The notes beneath the pieces are model-generated. The model ran no database searches and was not told where the DNA came from. It saw nothing but the letters and a program-made list of their open reading frames with translations. The translations under genes and the position numbers were made by a program. Below, piece after piece: positions 55,631 through 64,000 of a stretch of 64,000 bases of DNA; position 1 is the stretch's first letter; the number at the start of each line of letters is the position of its first letter. The stretch is from Flammeovirgaceae bacterium UBA4465 (GTDB lineage Bacteria > Bacteroidota > Bacteroidia > Cytophagales > Cyclobacteriaceae), in assembly GCA_905182375.1 (NCBI GenBank), contig CAJJBF010000019.1, positions 1-64,000 of the forward strand, written 5' to 3'.

Positions 55631-56125
55631 TTAATAAAAGCGATCTGTTTTTTCATCTCTTCTGGCTAAATCAACTGACTGAGCAATTCCATTCATGGCG
55701 ATATAGACCCCTTTTTTAAGACTGTTTGCCGCTCCAATAGCCGTCCCAATATTTAAAGCAGCATCGCTATTGGTGAATCTTTCGGGCCGCAGGGCACCGG
55801 TAAGGATGATTAGTTTTTCGTTTACTTTTTTTTCTAGAAATTGGCCGGTTTCAATTAAAGTATCGGTGCCATGGGTGATGATAAAAATGGAGGATTTATG
55901 ATTTTGGATCAATGCTACCAACTGATTTCTATCTGCTAGATCAATTTCTAAACTGTCTTTTCTGAAAGCCGTGATAATTTCATATTCAAACGAGGGATTC
56001 AGTTTTTCTAAAAGTCGCAGGATGGCCGGATCACCTATTTCAAAGGCCCATCCGTTTCTTGTTTTTGGATAATCTTTATCAATGGTCCCGCCGGTTTGAA
56101 TGAAAGTTATGTTCAATGTGCCCAA
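55631..56125 (-). CDS. Short asparaginase-domain protein
   Basis: A 164-residue protein that matches only the N-terminal domain of type I/II asparaginases: catalytic threonine in FIQTGGTIDKDY and the second motif THGTDTLIETG, then LTGALRPERFTNSDAALN. Normal asparaginases have about 330 residues with a C-terminal domain that completes the site across the dimer. Short forms like this occur in Bacteroidota and other bacteria and may act as amidases. Frame is intact and both ends look natural. Confidence 0.82.
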   Translation of the reverse strand: MGTLNITFIQTGGTIDKDYPKTRNGWAFEIGDPAILRLLEKLNPSFEYEIITAFRKDSLEIDLADRNQLVALIQNHKSSIFIITHGTDTLIETGQFLEKKVNEKLIILTGALRPERFTNSDAALNIGTAIGAANSLKKGVYIAMNGIAQSVDLARRDEKTDRFY

Positions 56126-56134
56126 TGGATTTGA

Positions 56135-57214
56135 TTAATCTTTGACACGATTGAAAGCAAAGGCTTTAAGCATCCATTTAGGTAAGGGCTTGCTAGCCGT
56201 CCTTGCTTTTAAATTCAAGTTCCATCCCATTTTTTTGACAATGGGGACTTTGTGGGTTTCGACAAATTCGATGAGGGCGCCATCGGGATCTTCAATATAG
56301 GAAAAGAAGCCAGCAGCTTCACCCATATCAAAAGAAGCCCCATCTTGAGCGGCACTGCTGTCAACCGTAAAAGCATATCCTTTGGCTTCGCACTGCTTTC
56401 TTAAATCATCCATGCCGTTGACATCAAAACATAAGTGTATAAATCCTAAATCGCCCCAAAATCGGTCTTGGAAAATTTTGGTTTTTTCCGCGTGTTGGGA
56501 TTCAAATAGTTCTATTTCACTGGGTCCGAACAATTCTGAAAAGGCGCCTGCTCTTGCTTGAGAATGTGTGAGAATGGCTCGTTTGTATTTCCCTTCTTTT
56601 AGGGGCAGTCCTTGTAGATCATCATATACATCCTCGCCTTCATACAGTACCAAGTCGTAGCCTAAAATATCTTGATAAAAAGAGATGGACTTGATTAAGT
56701 CTGTACAGCCAATGGTCACACCATAAGTTGCTCCTGTATGTTTTTTTTCATTTTTGAACCAGGGTGCCTCTTGCTCTATGATATCAAAAATATTTCCGTT
56801 TGGATCACGCAGGTAAAAATGCCAAATTCCTCTAGGATCAATCATTAACTCACCGATCAAATCCAAACCTTCTGATTTAAAGTATTGGTAAGTCTTTTGG
56901 ATATTTCGAGTACGAATTTTGGCACAAAAAATACCCAAATCACCTAATTGTATTTCTTGCTTGGGTGGTTGAGGAGTTCGTTGAGTATACTGCCATATCT
57001 CAAAGCCACCACCGCCTTGTAAATTGAGTGCCAACGCAGCATACCTCTCGCGAGGTTCACCTCCCGTGTAGGGCAGCATATAATGTGCGACAGCCGCATC
57101 TTCAAAAACACGAATATCCATACCAAAATATTTACGGTACCATTTCCATGATTTTTTCACATCGGTTACTCCAATGCCTATTTGCTGAATACCACTGAAT
57201 ACCACTGAGCTCAT
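56135..57214 (-). CDS. Two-domain VOC (glyoxalase-like) protein
   Basis: A 359-residue protein with two vicinal oxygen chelate modules (about 8-145 and 160-325). The first has IGIGVTDVKKSWKWY and WHFYLRDPNGNIFDIIE; the second YGVTIGCTDLIKSISFYQD and YIEDPDGALIEFVETH. Histidine and glutamate ligands are placed as in ring-cleaving dioxygenases and HPPD-like enzymes, but substrate is unknown. Cytoplasmic. Heads the VOC/asparaginase/epimerase-like operon. Its start lies in a 10-bp tandem repeat. Confidence 0.85.
   Translation of the reverse strand: MSSVVFSGIQQIGIGVTDVKKSWKWYRKYFGMDIRVFEDAAVAHYMLPYTGGEPRERYAALALNLQGGGGFEIWQYTQRTPQPPKQEIQLGDLGIFCAKIRTRNIQKTYQYFKSEGLDLIGELMIDPRGIWHFYLRDPNGNIFDIIEQEAPWFKNEKKHTGATYGVTIGCTDLIKSISFYQDILGYDLVLYEGEDVYDDLQGLPLKEGKYKRAILTHSQARAGAFSELFGPSEIELFESQHAEKTKIFQDRFWGDLGFIHLCFDVNGMDDLRKQCEAKGYAFTVDSSAAQDGASFDMGEAAGFFSYIEDPDGALIEFVETHKVPIVKKMGWNLNLKARTASKPLPKWMLKAFAFNRVKD
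57187..57206. repeat. 10-bp tandem repeat at the 5' end of the VOC gene
   Basis: GAATACCACT is repeated perfectly twice (57187-57196 and 57197-57206), 8 bp inside the coding start. Because 10 is not a multiple of 3, losing or adding one unit would change the reading frame. Confidence 0.8.
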
Positions 57215-57331
57215 TTTTTTTTAAGATTTCGTTGCTACAAAAAAAGGGCTTTAAAATATCTAATACAAATTCGTAAATTATTATCTAATTCTTCTTTAAT
57301 ACGACCAATTTTTCATAATATAGCACGATAG

Positions 57332-59306
57332 ATGGAGAGTTTTGTTGTATCGGCAAGGAAATACAGGCCCTTAGGGTTTGAAGAGGTAGTAGGTCAAAGT
57401 CATATTACCACCACTTTAAAGAATGCAATTGAGCACAATCAATTGGCACAAGCGTTATTGTTTTGTGGTCCTCGAGGGGTTGGAAAAACTACATGTGCCC
57501 GTATTTTATCCCGAATGATCAATGGATTTGAAGCTCAAAATGGGGATGCAAATACGGCCAATTTAAATATTTATGAATTAGATGCGGCATCCAATAATTC
57601 AGTGGAGGATATTCGCAATTTAATTGATCAGGTGCGCTATCCCCCTCAGGAAGGTAAATACAAAGTTTATATTATTGATGAGGTACACATGTTGTCTAAT
57701 CAGGCGTTCAATGCCTTTTTAAAAACACTCGAAGAACCGCCCTCATATGCCATCTTCATATTGGCTACCACAGAAAAACACAAAGTCATTCCGACGATCT
57801 TGTCAAGATGTCAGATTTATGATTTTAACCGTATTGAAATCGAAGATATTGTTGGCCAATTAAAGAAAATAGCTCAGGAAGAAGGAATTAGTTATGATGA
57901 TGATGCCTTGCATTTAATTGCACAGAAGTCGGATGGGGCTTTGAGAGATGCGTTGTCTATGTTTGATTTGATTGTCACCTTTTCTTCAGACAAAAAAATC
58001 ACTTATCAAAATACGATCACTCATCTACATATTCTTGATCATGATTATTATTTTAAGCTGTCGGATCTTTTTATCGAGCAAAATTTATCCGCAACATTGC
58101 TGCTATTTGATGAAATACTAAAAAAAGGGTTTGATGCGCACAATTTTCTGATCGGTTTGGCCCAACATTTTAGGGATGTATTGGTTTGTCAAAATCCAGC
58201 AACCTTAGTCTTGTTAGAAGTTTCGGAGAATGTTAAGAATAAGTTTAAAGATCAAGCTGAACGGTCTTCTACTTCATTTTTGCTTTCGGGATTGAATATG
58301 ATTAACCAATGTGATCAGGGTTATAAACAGAGTAAAAACCAAAGGCTTCACATAGAACTTTGCCTGATGAAGCTGTCCCAACTTGATCGAGCCTTCAAAC
58401 TTTCAGCACCTGAGAAAGGAGTAAAAAAAAAAGTCCTGACTTAGATGATCGGTTGGTATCTCATCAAAAAATTGATTCGAAAGAGCTAGCTGAGGAAAAA
58501 AGAGAAAAGCGAGACCAATCGATGCCTAAAGAAGTCTCTGAGACATCATCTACTGTTCAAAAAGAGACCCCATCTATTTTCAATAAGAATAAAACTGAGT
58601 CATCGGTAACGCGTGGTGAAGTCAAGGAAGACAAAAAGACCGATCCAGTGAGGACAGAGAAATTCGCTGCGCCTTCCTTAGAATCTGAGCCTGACAGCCT
58701 ATCCCCAACACAGAAAGAAATCCCTTCGATTTTAATAATAATATAACTGAGTCACCCGGAGAGCGTCAAGAGGTCAAGGAAGATGAAAATACTGATCCAG
58801 TGAAGAGAGTGGAATCAGCTGCGCCTTCGTTAGAATTAAAGCCTGACAGCCTATCCCCAACACAGAAAGAAACCCCTTCAATTTTTAAGAAAAAGAAAGA
58901 TCAGCGATCCAAAGAAGTCAAGGAAAAAGTATTAAAAAATGAAGCATTTACAGAAGTAGAACTTCAAGAGGCCTGGAAGAATTTTATTGAATTACGTAAA
59001 AAGAAAGTGATAAGTGAAATGGAGCAGCTCATTTTGACACGCCAAATAACTAAAAAAGACATGAATGCTCTTATCGTGTTGAATAGCTCTTTAGAGATTG
59101 CGATATTGGATCGAATTGAAGTTGAGTTGGTTAATTTTTTACGGGAAACTTTATCCAATGATCAGTTGATTGTTCATAAGGAGGTTAAAGAAGATCCTAA
59201 AAAAGACAAACTTTATACCAGCAAGGACAAATACGATTTTATGGTAAAAGAGCAGCCCTTGCTTCAAAAACTAAAGGATAAGTTGGGACTAGATTTTGAG
59301 TATTAG
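57332..59306 (+). CDS. dnaX: DNA polymerase III gamma/tau subunit, with two frame breaks
   Basis: Clamp-loader ATPase. The first 370 residues (57332-58444) have Walker A CGPRGVGKTTCAR, Walker B VYIIDEVHML and sensor 1 LATTEKHKV, but the four-cysteine zinc module of many DnaX proteins is missing: the site reads RILSRMINGFEAQNGD. Past a ten-A run at 58423-58432 the frame stops at TAG 58442. The -1 frame continues as SPDLDDRLVSHQ, through a linker with two 51-residue repeats. A second break at 58730-58733 (one T missing, since unit two is 152 bp, unit one 153) moves to the frame with the tau C-terminal region to 59306. The first break could be programmed; the second is likely an error or mutation. 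Confidence 0.85.
58412..58444 (+). promoter_or_regulatory. Possible slippage site in dnaX (A10)
   Basis: GAGAAAGGAG is followed by T, ten A and G, and an in-frame TAG lies 9 bases after the run. E. coli dnaX uses AAAAAAG with an upstream Shine-Dalgarno-like AGGGAG, and Thermus dnaX uses an A9 run, to make gamma and tau from one gene. The sequence here has the same features and direction (-1). Confidence 0.5.
58561..58865 (+). repeat. Two diverged ~153-bp repeats in the tau linker of dnaX
   Basis: Unit one (58561-58713, 153 bp) and unit two (58714-58865, 152 bp) encode 51-residue repeats with KETPSIF or KEIPSIF, EVKEDKKTDPV or EVKEDENTDPV, and PDSLSPTQKE. A third partial unit begins at 58866. 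Unit two is one base short at a T-run, which marks the frame break. Confidence 0.85.
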
Positions 59307-61033
59307 TTGGGGTAAACTTTGAGCTTATCTCCGATCATTACTACATCATTGGTGCGCCTGTTGAGTTGCATTAAGTCCTTGACAGTCATATTATGTTTAA
59401 CCGAAATACTATAAAAAGAGTCCCCTGCTTGCACTATATAAATATTGGATTTGCTCGATTTAGACGGTCCTTTTCGAGTCGAAAAAATATATAATTCTTG
59501 GCCGATGTTCAAGGCATCATTTTCATTGATTTCATTAAAGGTTCTTAGGTCTTTTACTGACACATTATATTTTTGAGCAATAGACCAGAGCGATTCTCCT
59601 TCCACGACAGTATGAATATTTTTGGCTGGCGATATTTTTTTTTTCACTGTTGTAGAGGTTTGAATGATTTTATCTGACTTTTCTGGTTGCTCTTCAATGT
59701 CGATCGTTGCAGCATTCATTTCTTTTTTTTGTTCTTTCTTATGGTATTGAATGGGTGTGTTTTTAGGTCTTTTCGCATTGAGCCATAAAATCCTATCAAT
59801 TTCTATTTTTTCATTTGAGGTTATGCGATTCATAGTCATTAATTTATTGAGTCGTAGGGCATAGTTCTGGGAAATGGACCAAAGGGTTTCTGATTTTCCT
59901 ACGACATGAAAACCAATTTTGGATTTCGATTTTTTTGACTCGAGATAGTAAATAGTATTCGCTTTTATTGGATCCTGAGGCTTGAGGTCATTGTATTTGA
60001 TAAGCAGTTTGATTGAAATCCCTGCTTCTGCAGCAAGGGAATTAAGGTTATTAGAATTACCTGATAAAATAACCTTTAAGTCATTAAATTTCAGGCTCTT
60101 TGAATTTACATCTAAGAGGCCTGGCACCATTTCAGAAGGATATATTTTTTCTTCAATCTTGGTCTTTTCTACAGCTGGTTTAGGTTCAATCTCTGCTACG
60201 ACTTCGGATAACGTTTTGTTTTTGACTTTTTGCTGAGTAGGAATCAATACTACATAGGTTTTGTCTTCAGGAATTTCTCCAGTACGGATCCATTTATTGT
60301 ATGTTTTGATCAAATCCACATCAAGTTCAAATTCCTTGGCTATCCAACTTAGATTTTTATTCGTCCCCTTTTTGAATTCAATCAGAGATAAGTTTTGAGA
60401 ATGCTTGTCATTGATCCGATCTTGAAAGGCGATTTTATGAGCGATGAACTTCTTCACATACCAATGGGTAGAAGAATTAATTTCTAATTTTCTAGCGCCA
60501 TAATTTGATTTGTTCATGTATTTGCGAGCACCCCCCATCCCTGCTTGATAGGCAGACATGGCATAAATCCAATTGTCTACTAAGAAATTGTGTCTTTTCA
60601 GATACGTTGCAGCCCCACGAGATGAAGCGACGATATTTTTTCTTTCGTCTATCTGTTTGTCTACGCGTAAACCAACTTCACGCGCTGTGAAATCTTTGAA
60701 TTGCCAAAAACCAACGGCATCCGCAGAAGATACCGCATCGGAGATCAAGCCACTTTCCTGAATAGCAAGGTATTTAAAATCTTCAGGAACCCCTTCTTCC
60801 TTGAAGACGCGTTCTATAACAGGAAAATAGAGCAGCATGCGGTCTACCTTCATTTGATAATACTTAGGACTGCTGGTAAGGGAATTGACTTGCTTTTGAA
60901 TCTCAGCCATCACATTTCTAGACAAAACAAGTTTCATGTTACCAAACTCAACTTCTTTGGTAACCACAGGTGTACCATTGGCCAATAGTGTGAATACATG
61001 CAGAAGGCATATTATGAAGAAATTAATTTTCAT
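59303..61033 (-). CDS. Lytic transglycosylase with multiple LysM repeats (MltD-like)
   Basis: Exported cell-wall enzyme of 576 residues. Signal peptide of about 20 residues, then an SLT domain (about 60-220) with catalytic Glu93 in AIQESGL, followed by SSADAVGFWQF and AYQAGMGG. The C-terminal half has three clear LysM modules (about 390-435, 475-520 and 530-575; for example HTVVEGESLWSIAQKYNV and YIVQAGDSFYSISVKHNM) and two weaker ones before them. It should cleave glycan strands while bound to peptidoglycan. The start shares ATGA with the stop of the methyltransferase gene; its 3' end overlaps dnaX by four bases. Confidence 0.92.
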   Translation of the reverse strand: MKINFFIICLLHVFTLLANGTPVVTKEVEFGNMKLVLSRNVMAEIQKQVNSLTSSPKYYQMKVDRMLLYFPVIERVFKEEGVPEDFKYLAIQESGLISDAVSSADAVGFWQFKDFTAREVGLRVDKQIDERKNIVASSRGAATYLKRHNFLVDNWIYAMSAYQAGMGGARKYMNKSNYGARKLEINSSTHWYVKKFIAHKIAFQDRINDKHSQNLSLIEFKKGTNKNLSWIAKEFELDVDLIKTYNKWIRTGEIPEDKTYVVLIPTQQKVKNKTLSEVVAEIEPKPAVEKTKIEEKIYPSEMVPGLLDVNSKSLKFNDLKVILSGNSNNLNSLAAEAGISIKLLIKYNDLKPQDPIKANTIYYLESKKSKSKIGFHVVGKSETLWSISQNYALRLNKLMTMNRITSNEKIEIDRILWLNAKRPKNTPIQYHKKEQKKEMNAATIDIEEQPEKSDKIIQTSTTVKKKISPAKNIHTVVEGESLWSIAQKYNVSVKDLRTFNEINENDALNIGQELYIFSTRKGPSKSSKSNIYIVQAGDSFYSISVKHNMTVKDLMQLNRRTNDVVMIGDKLKVYPN

Positions 61034-61669
61034 TTTTTTCTCAGGATCATTAAACCATCACGAATGGGAAGCAAAAGATTATCAACCCTCGTATCTTGAT
61101 GAACAAAATTGTTAAATAATTTCAAAGACTTTGTTTTTTTATCTGTTTCATTTTCATCAATAACTTTTCCGTCCCACAATACATTATCGACAATAATAAA
61201 ACCCCTGGGCTTTAATTTAGGGAGTACCATTTCATAGTAGGTCAAATAATTCTCTTTATCGGCATCAATGAATACGAGATCCCAGTAGGCTTCAAGTTTG
61301 GGAATAATTTTAAGTGCATCACCGGTTTTAGTGATAATTTGATGGTTGAACCGTGATTTCGAAAAATGAGCTTTCGTTCTCGAAGCGATTTCTTCATTGA
61401 CATCGATAGTAGTGATGGTGCCATCTAAGGCCAATCCCTCGGCCAAGCAGAGGGTCGCATAGCCCAGTAAAGGTTCCAATTTCAAGAATTTGTTGAGGTC
61501 GCAGCATATGGCTTAAAAAGGAGAGGAGTCTTCCTTGAAAATGACCACTGAGCATCCTTGGATTTAAAACGTGAAGATGGGTATCTCTAGTAATTTCTTT
61601 TAACAAGGGGTCTTCAGTTGAACTATTGGCCTCTACATATTGCTTGATTTTTACCGGAAGGAAATCCAT
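61030..61669 (-). CDS. Class I O-methyltransferase (COMT-like), frame interrupted by one base
   Basis: SAM-dependent methyltransferase of about 212 residues, like the caffeoyl-CoA/catechol type. The N-terminal part (to about 61466) reads EITRDTHLHVLNPRMLSG and ILEIGTFTG, the SAM glycine loop; the C-terminal part has TIDVNEEIA, DLVFIDADKENY, VLWDGKV and the terminal PIRDGLMILRKK. A GGG run (CCC at 61463-61465 on the plus strand) carries one extra base. Deleting it gives EIGTFTGYATLCLAEGLA, the expected family sequence. Likely a sequencing error. Middle gene of a three-gene operon (M16 peptidase, this gene, transglycosylase). Confidence 0.86.
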
Positions 61670-61691
61670 AATTTAAATCTAACTAGATTAA

Positions 61692-62924
61692 TTAATGAGG
61701 CATAAAAGTCAATGAACTCATTTGGTCAATTTGTAATGCCTCCTCGGCGATTTCTCTAAGTTCGAGGGCAGTAATGAGGTCAATTTTTTTAAAAACCTCA
61801 ACCAGAGAGGGGATTTTATTTAGGTCCAAAAGACTTTTTGCCATCATCAACATCATGGCATTATTATTTTCTTCAGACATAGCCATCTGCCCTTTGAGTT
61901 GCCCTTTGGCAGCACGAAGTTGACCTTCACTCAGTGCTTGATTTCGAACTTTCTTTATTTCTGTAAGAACCAGCGCTTTACTCCGCTTGAAATTGGCGGG
62001 GTCCGTCGCAAAACCAATACTGAAAAGTCCAATATCCGTATAGGATAAGAATTGGGCTTCCACTCCGTAAACAAATCCGTGTTTTTCTCGAAGGCTCAAG
62101 TTTAATCTTGAGTTCATGGCGGGCCCACCTAGAATATTAGTTAATAAATAAAAAGGAATGCGTTTGGGATCATGCAGGCTGTAAGTAGGTAATCCCATAA
62201 GGTGGTGTACTTGTGAGATTTCTCTATTTTTCGACTGATGATGGGCTTGATAACCATTAAATACAGGCCTTTTTTGGATACCCAATTGCGCTTCTCTAGG
62301 AGCTAAATGCTTATTTATCAGTCGATCTATTTTTTTTGAGGAAATATTACCTAGACTTGAAAATACGATTTTTTCGAAATTAACATGGGCTTTAATAAAT
62401 TGGATAAAATCAGCTTTTGAGATGGATTTGACCGATTGCTCCGTTCCTAAAATATTACCTCCCAAAGGGTGCTCATGGAAGATGATTTCATCAAATTCAT
62501 CCATAATGGCATCTTCAGGCGTGTCTTGATACATGGACATTTCTTCAAGAATAACTTGGCGTTCCTTTTCAATCTGTTTCTCAGGAAAAGCTGAATTGAA
62601 TACAATATCAATCAGGAGCTCAACGGCTTTTTCTATGTGAATATCTAAAATAGAGGCATAAAAGCAGATTTTTTCTTTTGTGGTGTATGCATTGAGTTCT
62701 CCTCCAAGTGATTCCAATCTATTGATGATATGGAATGATTTTCTTTTATGAGTTCCTTTGAAGGCCATGTGTTCCCAGAAATGGGCAATGCCTTTCTGGG
62801 TACTGTCTTCATCTCTACTACCAATATCCAGCATGATGCCTACATGGGCAATTTTGGTATAATTGATTTCTTTATGAATGGTTCTCATCCCGTTGGATAA
62901 TTCGCTGTAATGATATTCCTGCAT
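61692..62924 (-). CDS. M16-family zinc peptidase
   Basis: Insulinase-like peptidase of 410 residues, about one half of the full clamshell. The inverted zinc motif HFWEH (His48, Glu51, His52) and the following acidic helix with ILEEMSMYQDTPED are intact, so this is the active subunit type (like processing peptidase beta or YmxG). The C-terminal domain carries GGPAMNSRLNLSLREKHGFV, the substrate-binding RxxxxxxGY-like part. No signal peptide, so probably cytoplasmic. Heads an operon with the methyltransferase and transglycosylase genes, 22 bp apart. Confidence 0.9.
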   Translation of the reverse strand: MQEYHYSELSNGMRTIHKEINYTKIAHVGIMLDIGSRDEDSTQKGIAHFWEHMAFKGTHKRKSFHIINRLESLGGELNAYTTKEKICFYASILDIHIEKAVELLIDIVFNSAFPEKQIEKERQVILEEMSMYQDTPEDAIMDEFDEIIFHEHPLGGNILGTEQSVKSISKADFIQFIKAHVNFEKIVFSSLGNISSKKIDRLINKHLAPREAQLGIQKRPVFNGYQAHHQSKNREISQVHHLMGLPTYSLHDPKRIPFYLLTNILGGPAMNSRLNLSLREKHGFVYGVEAQFLSYTDIGLFSIGFATDPANFKRSKALVLTEIKKVRNQALSEGQLRAAKGQLKGQMAMSEENNNAMMLMMAKSLLDLNKIPSLVEVFKKIDLITALELREIAEEALQIDQMSSLTFMPH

Positions 62925-63027
62925 CTGTTGATTAAGCCTAAGTATTTTGACTAAAATATTTTATTCTCTTTTTTAGTTCCTTGGAATAATTGTTTTTGGA
63001 TCATTGGATTGATTAATTTAGCTGATT

Positions 63028-64000
63028 ATGAGACCCAATCGCATACTCATTATTCAAACTGCCTTTATTGGAGACGTGGTTCTTGCCATGCCTTTGATTG
63101 CGCAAATGCGCTTGTTTTCCCCAAAAGTAGCTATAGATTTTTTGGTTAGGAAAGGAAATGAAAGCTTACTTGCCGAAGACGCAAGAATACAAAATATTTT
63201 GATTTGGGACAAAAAGGAGAAAATTAAGAATTTAATTAAACTGATCAGAGAAGTTAGAAAAGTAAACTATGATGTAATCATTAATGTTCAAAGGTTTTAT
63301 TCTATGGGTTTACTGACCTTATTGGCCCATGCTAAAGTCAAAATAGGATTCGATAAAAATCCCTTTTCTTGGAGTTTTGACCATGCCATTGCCCATTCAT
63401 TGACGGACCAGGTTCATGAGGTGGATAGAAATTTGGAATTATTGAAGCCCTTAGGTGTACTAGCTAAGTTGAAGCCAGAATTACAGGTGAGTAAAGCTAC
63501 GTTTGCCTCTATTGAAAAGTATAAAACAATACCCTATATTACTGTTGCACCAGCTTCTGTATGGAAAACTAAGCAGTTTCCGGCACATAAGTGGATTGCT
63601 TTTATTGAGGCCATTGAATCCCAGTTGGAAATTTATATCATTGGTGGTCCTGATGATAAGAAACTAGCAAATGAGATCCAACAACAAACCCATTCGGGCG
63701 TAGTAAATCTATGCGGGACCTTAAATTTACTACAATCGGCTGCCCTGATGGAAGGTGCTTTGATGAATTATATGAATGACTCGGCACCCATGCATTTGGC
63801 ATCCGCCATGAATGCTCCGACCACGGCGATATTTTGTTCAACCATTCCAGCGTTTGGTTTCGGTCCATTGGCCGATGATTGCACGGTCATAGAGAGTGAT
63901 CAAAAATTAACTTGCCGGCCCTGTGGGATCCATGGATCCAAGGACTGTCCTGAAAAACATTTTGATTGTGCCGAAAAAATTCCAGTTAAATCACTTGTAG
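63028..64000 (+). CDS. Glycosyltransferase family 9 (heptosyltransferase II-like), 3' end outside the window
   Basis: The 324 codons visible begin MRPNRILIIQTAFIGDVVLA, the typical GT9 N-terminus, and reach the C-terminal CRPCGIHGSKDCPEKHF with conserved cysteines. Between lie TVAPASVWKTKQFPAHKWI and NDSAPMHLASAM, the nucleotide-sugar site. It should transfer ADP-heptose or a similar sugar to the LPS core at the inner membrane. The frame is still open at base 64000. It is divergent from the M16 peptidase with 103 bp between, enough for both promoters. A second GT9 gene is at 7203-8216; the two are distant paralogues. Confidence 0.92.
   Translation, partial: MRPNRILIIQTAFIGDVVLAMPLIAQMRLFSPKVAIDFLVRKGNESLLAEDARIQNILIWDKKEKIKNLIKLIREVRKVNYDVIINVQRFYSMGLLTLLAHAKVKIGFDKNPFSWSFDHAIAHSLTDQVHEVDRNLELLKPLGVLAKLKPELQVSKATFASIEKYKTIPYITVAPASVWKTKQFPAHKWIAFIEAIESQLEIYIIGGPDDKKLANEIQQQTHSGVVNLCGTLNLLQSAALMEGALMNYMNDSAPMHLASAMNAPTTAIFCSTIPAFGFGPLADDCTVIESDQKLTCRPCGIHGSKDCPEKHFDCAEKIPVKSLV

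Noticed and set aside
1-64000. CRISPR arrays, tRNA, rRNA, insertion sequences, prophage or integrase genes
   Set aside because: None could be seen; repeats found are either two-copy or inside coding regions.

Overview
The window is a contiguous piece of an AT-rich chromosome from a member of the Bacteroidota, most likely a Cytophagales-type marine or environmental bacterium. This rests on family content rather than on a marker gene: lipoproteins with short lipoboxes, DUF5916 outer-membrane proteins, an MG2/TonB-plug protein, a TIGR03032-type protein, a DUF6122 protein, an M28/PA-domain peptidase and TAnnTTTG-like -7 promoter boxes. No rRNA, tRNA, CRISPR array, prophage or insertion sequence was seen. 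Most of the window is ordinary chromosome: housekeeping genes with small accessory operons.

Layout. 0-2 kb: 5' end of an NCS2 purine permease, a PLP threonine/serine dehydratase and an AlkB-like dioxygenase. 2.4-7.2 kb: M28 peptidase, then a SixA-like phosphatase, two paralogous small lipoproteins and a TIGR03032/DUF4915-type gene. A tandem duplication of about 1 kb created the second lipoprotein and left decayed gene fragments at its junction. 7.2-14.6 kb: heptosyltransferase-like GT9 enzyme, a secreted orphan, pyrR-pyrB, purB (frameshifted) and a ferredoxin reductase. 14.6-25.3 kb: hydrolase, TerC, pirin, bestrophin-like protein, a possible CotH-like protein (frameshifted), metallophosphatase, fatty acid desaturase, a run of four membrane-protein genes (including DoxX-like and TspO-like proteins) and a cold-shock protein.

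25.7-39 kb is the most distinctive region. Six same-strand genes encode a lipoprotein sulfatase, a lipoprotein aldose 1-epimerase, a 1034-residue ThuA-like/sugar dehydrogenase/PKD/cytochrome c/CBM6 fusion, two tandem DUF5916 barrel proteins and an MG2/TonB-plug protein. They look like an exported oxidative system for a sulfated sugar with no SusC/SusD pair nearby. This is an inference from gene content. 39-45 kb: KAS III-like enzyme, a PqqB-like metallo-hydrolase with an altered metal motif, an AraC regulator and galactokinase.

45-57 kb: MarC, DUF779 beside a 5'-truncated aldehyde dehydrogenase, DUF6122, an S9 peptidase, a Tat-exported Gfo/Idh/MocA oxidoreductase with DoxX, an unknown protein/thioesterase/SDR operon, and an epimerase-like/short asparaginase/VOC operon. 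57-64 kb: dnaX with a ten-A run that could make a short gamma-like product, a lytic transglycosylase with LysM repeats, an O-methyltransferase (frameshifted), an M16 peptidase and a second GT9 gene running off the edge.

Several otherwise intact genes (purB, the CotH-like gene, dnaX, the O-methyltransferase) each become whole after changing one base in a short homopolymer. This pattern suggests residual assembly errors more than real gene loss. The TIGR03032-type gene and the aldehyde dehydrogenase do not fit that explanation and look truly damaged.
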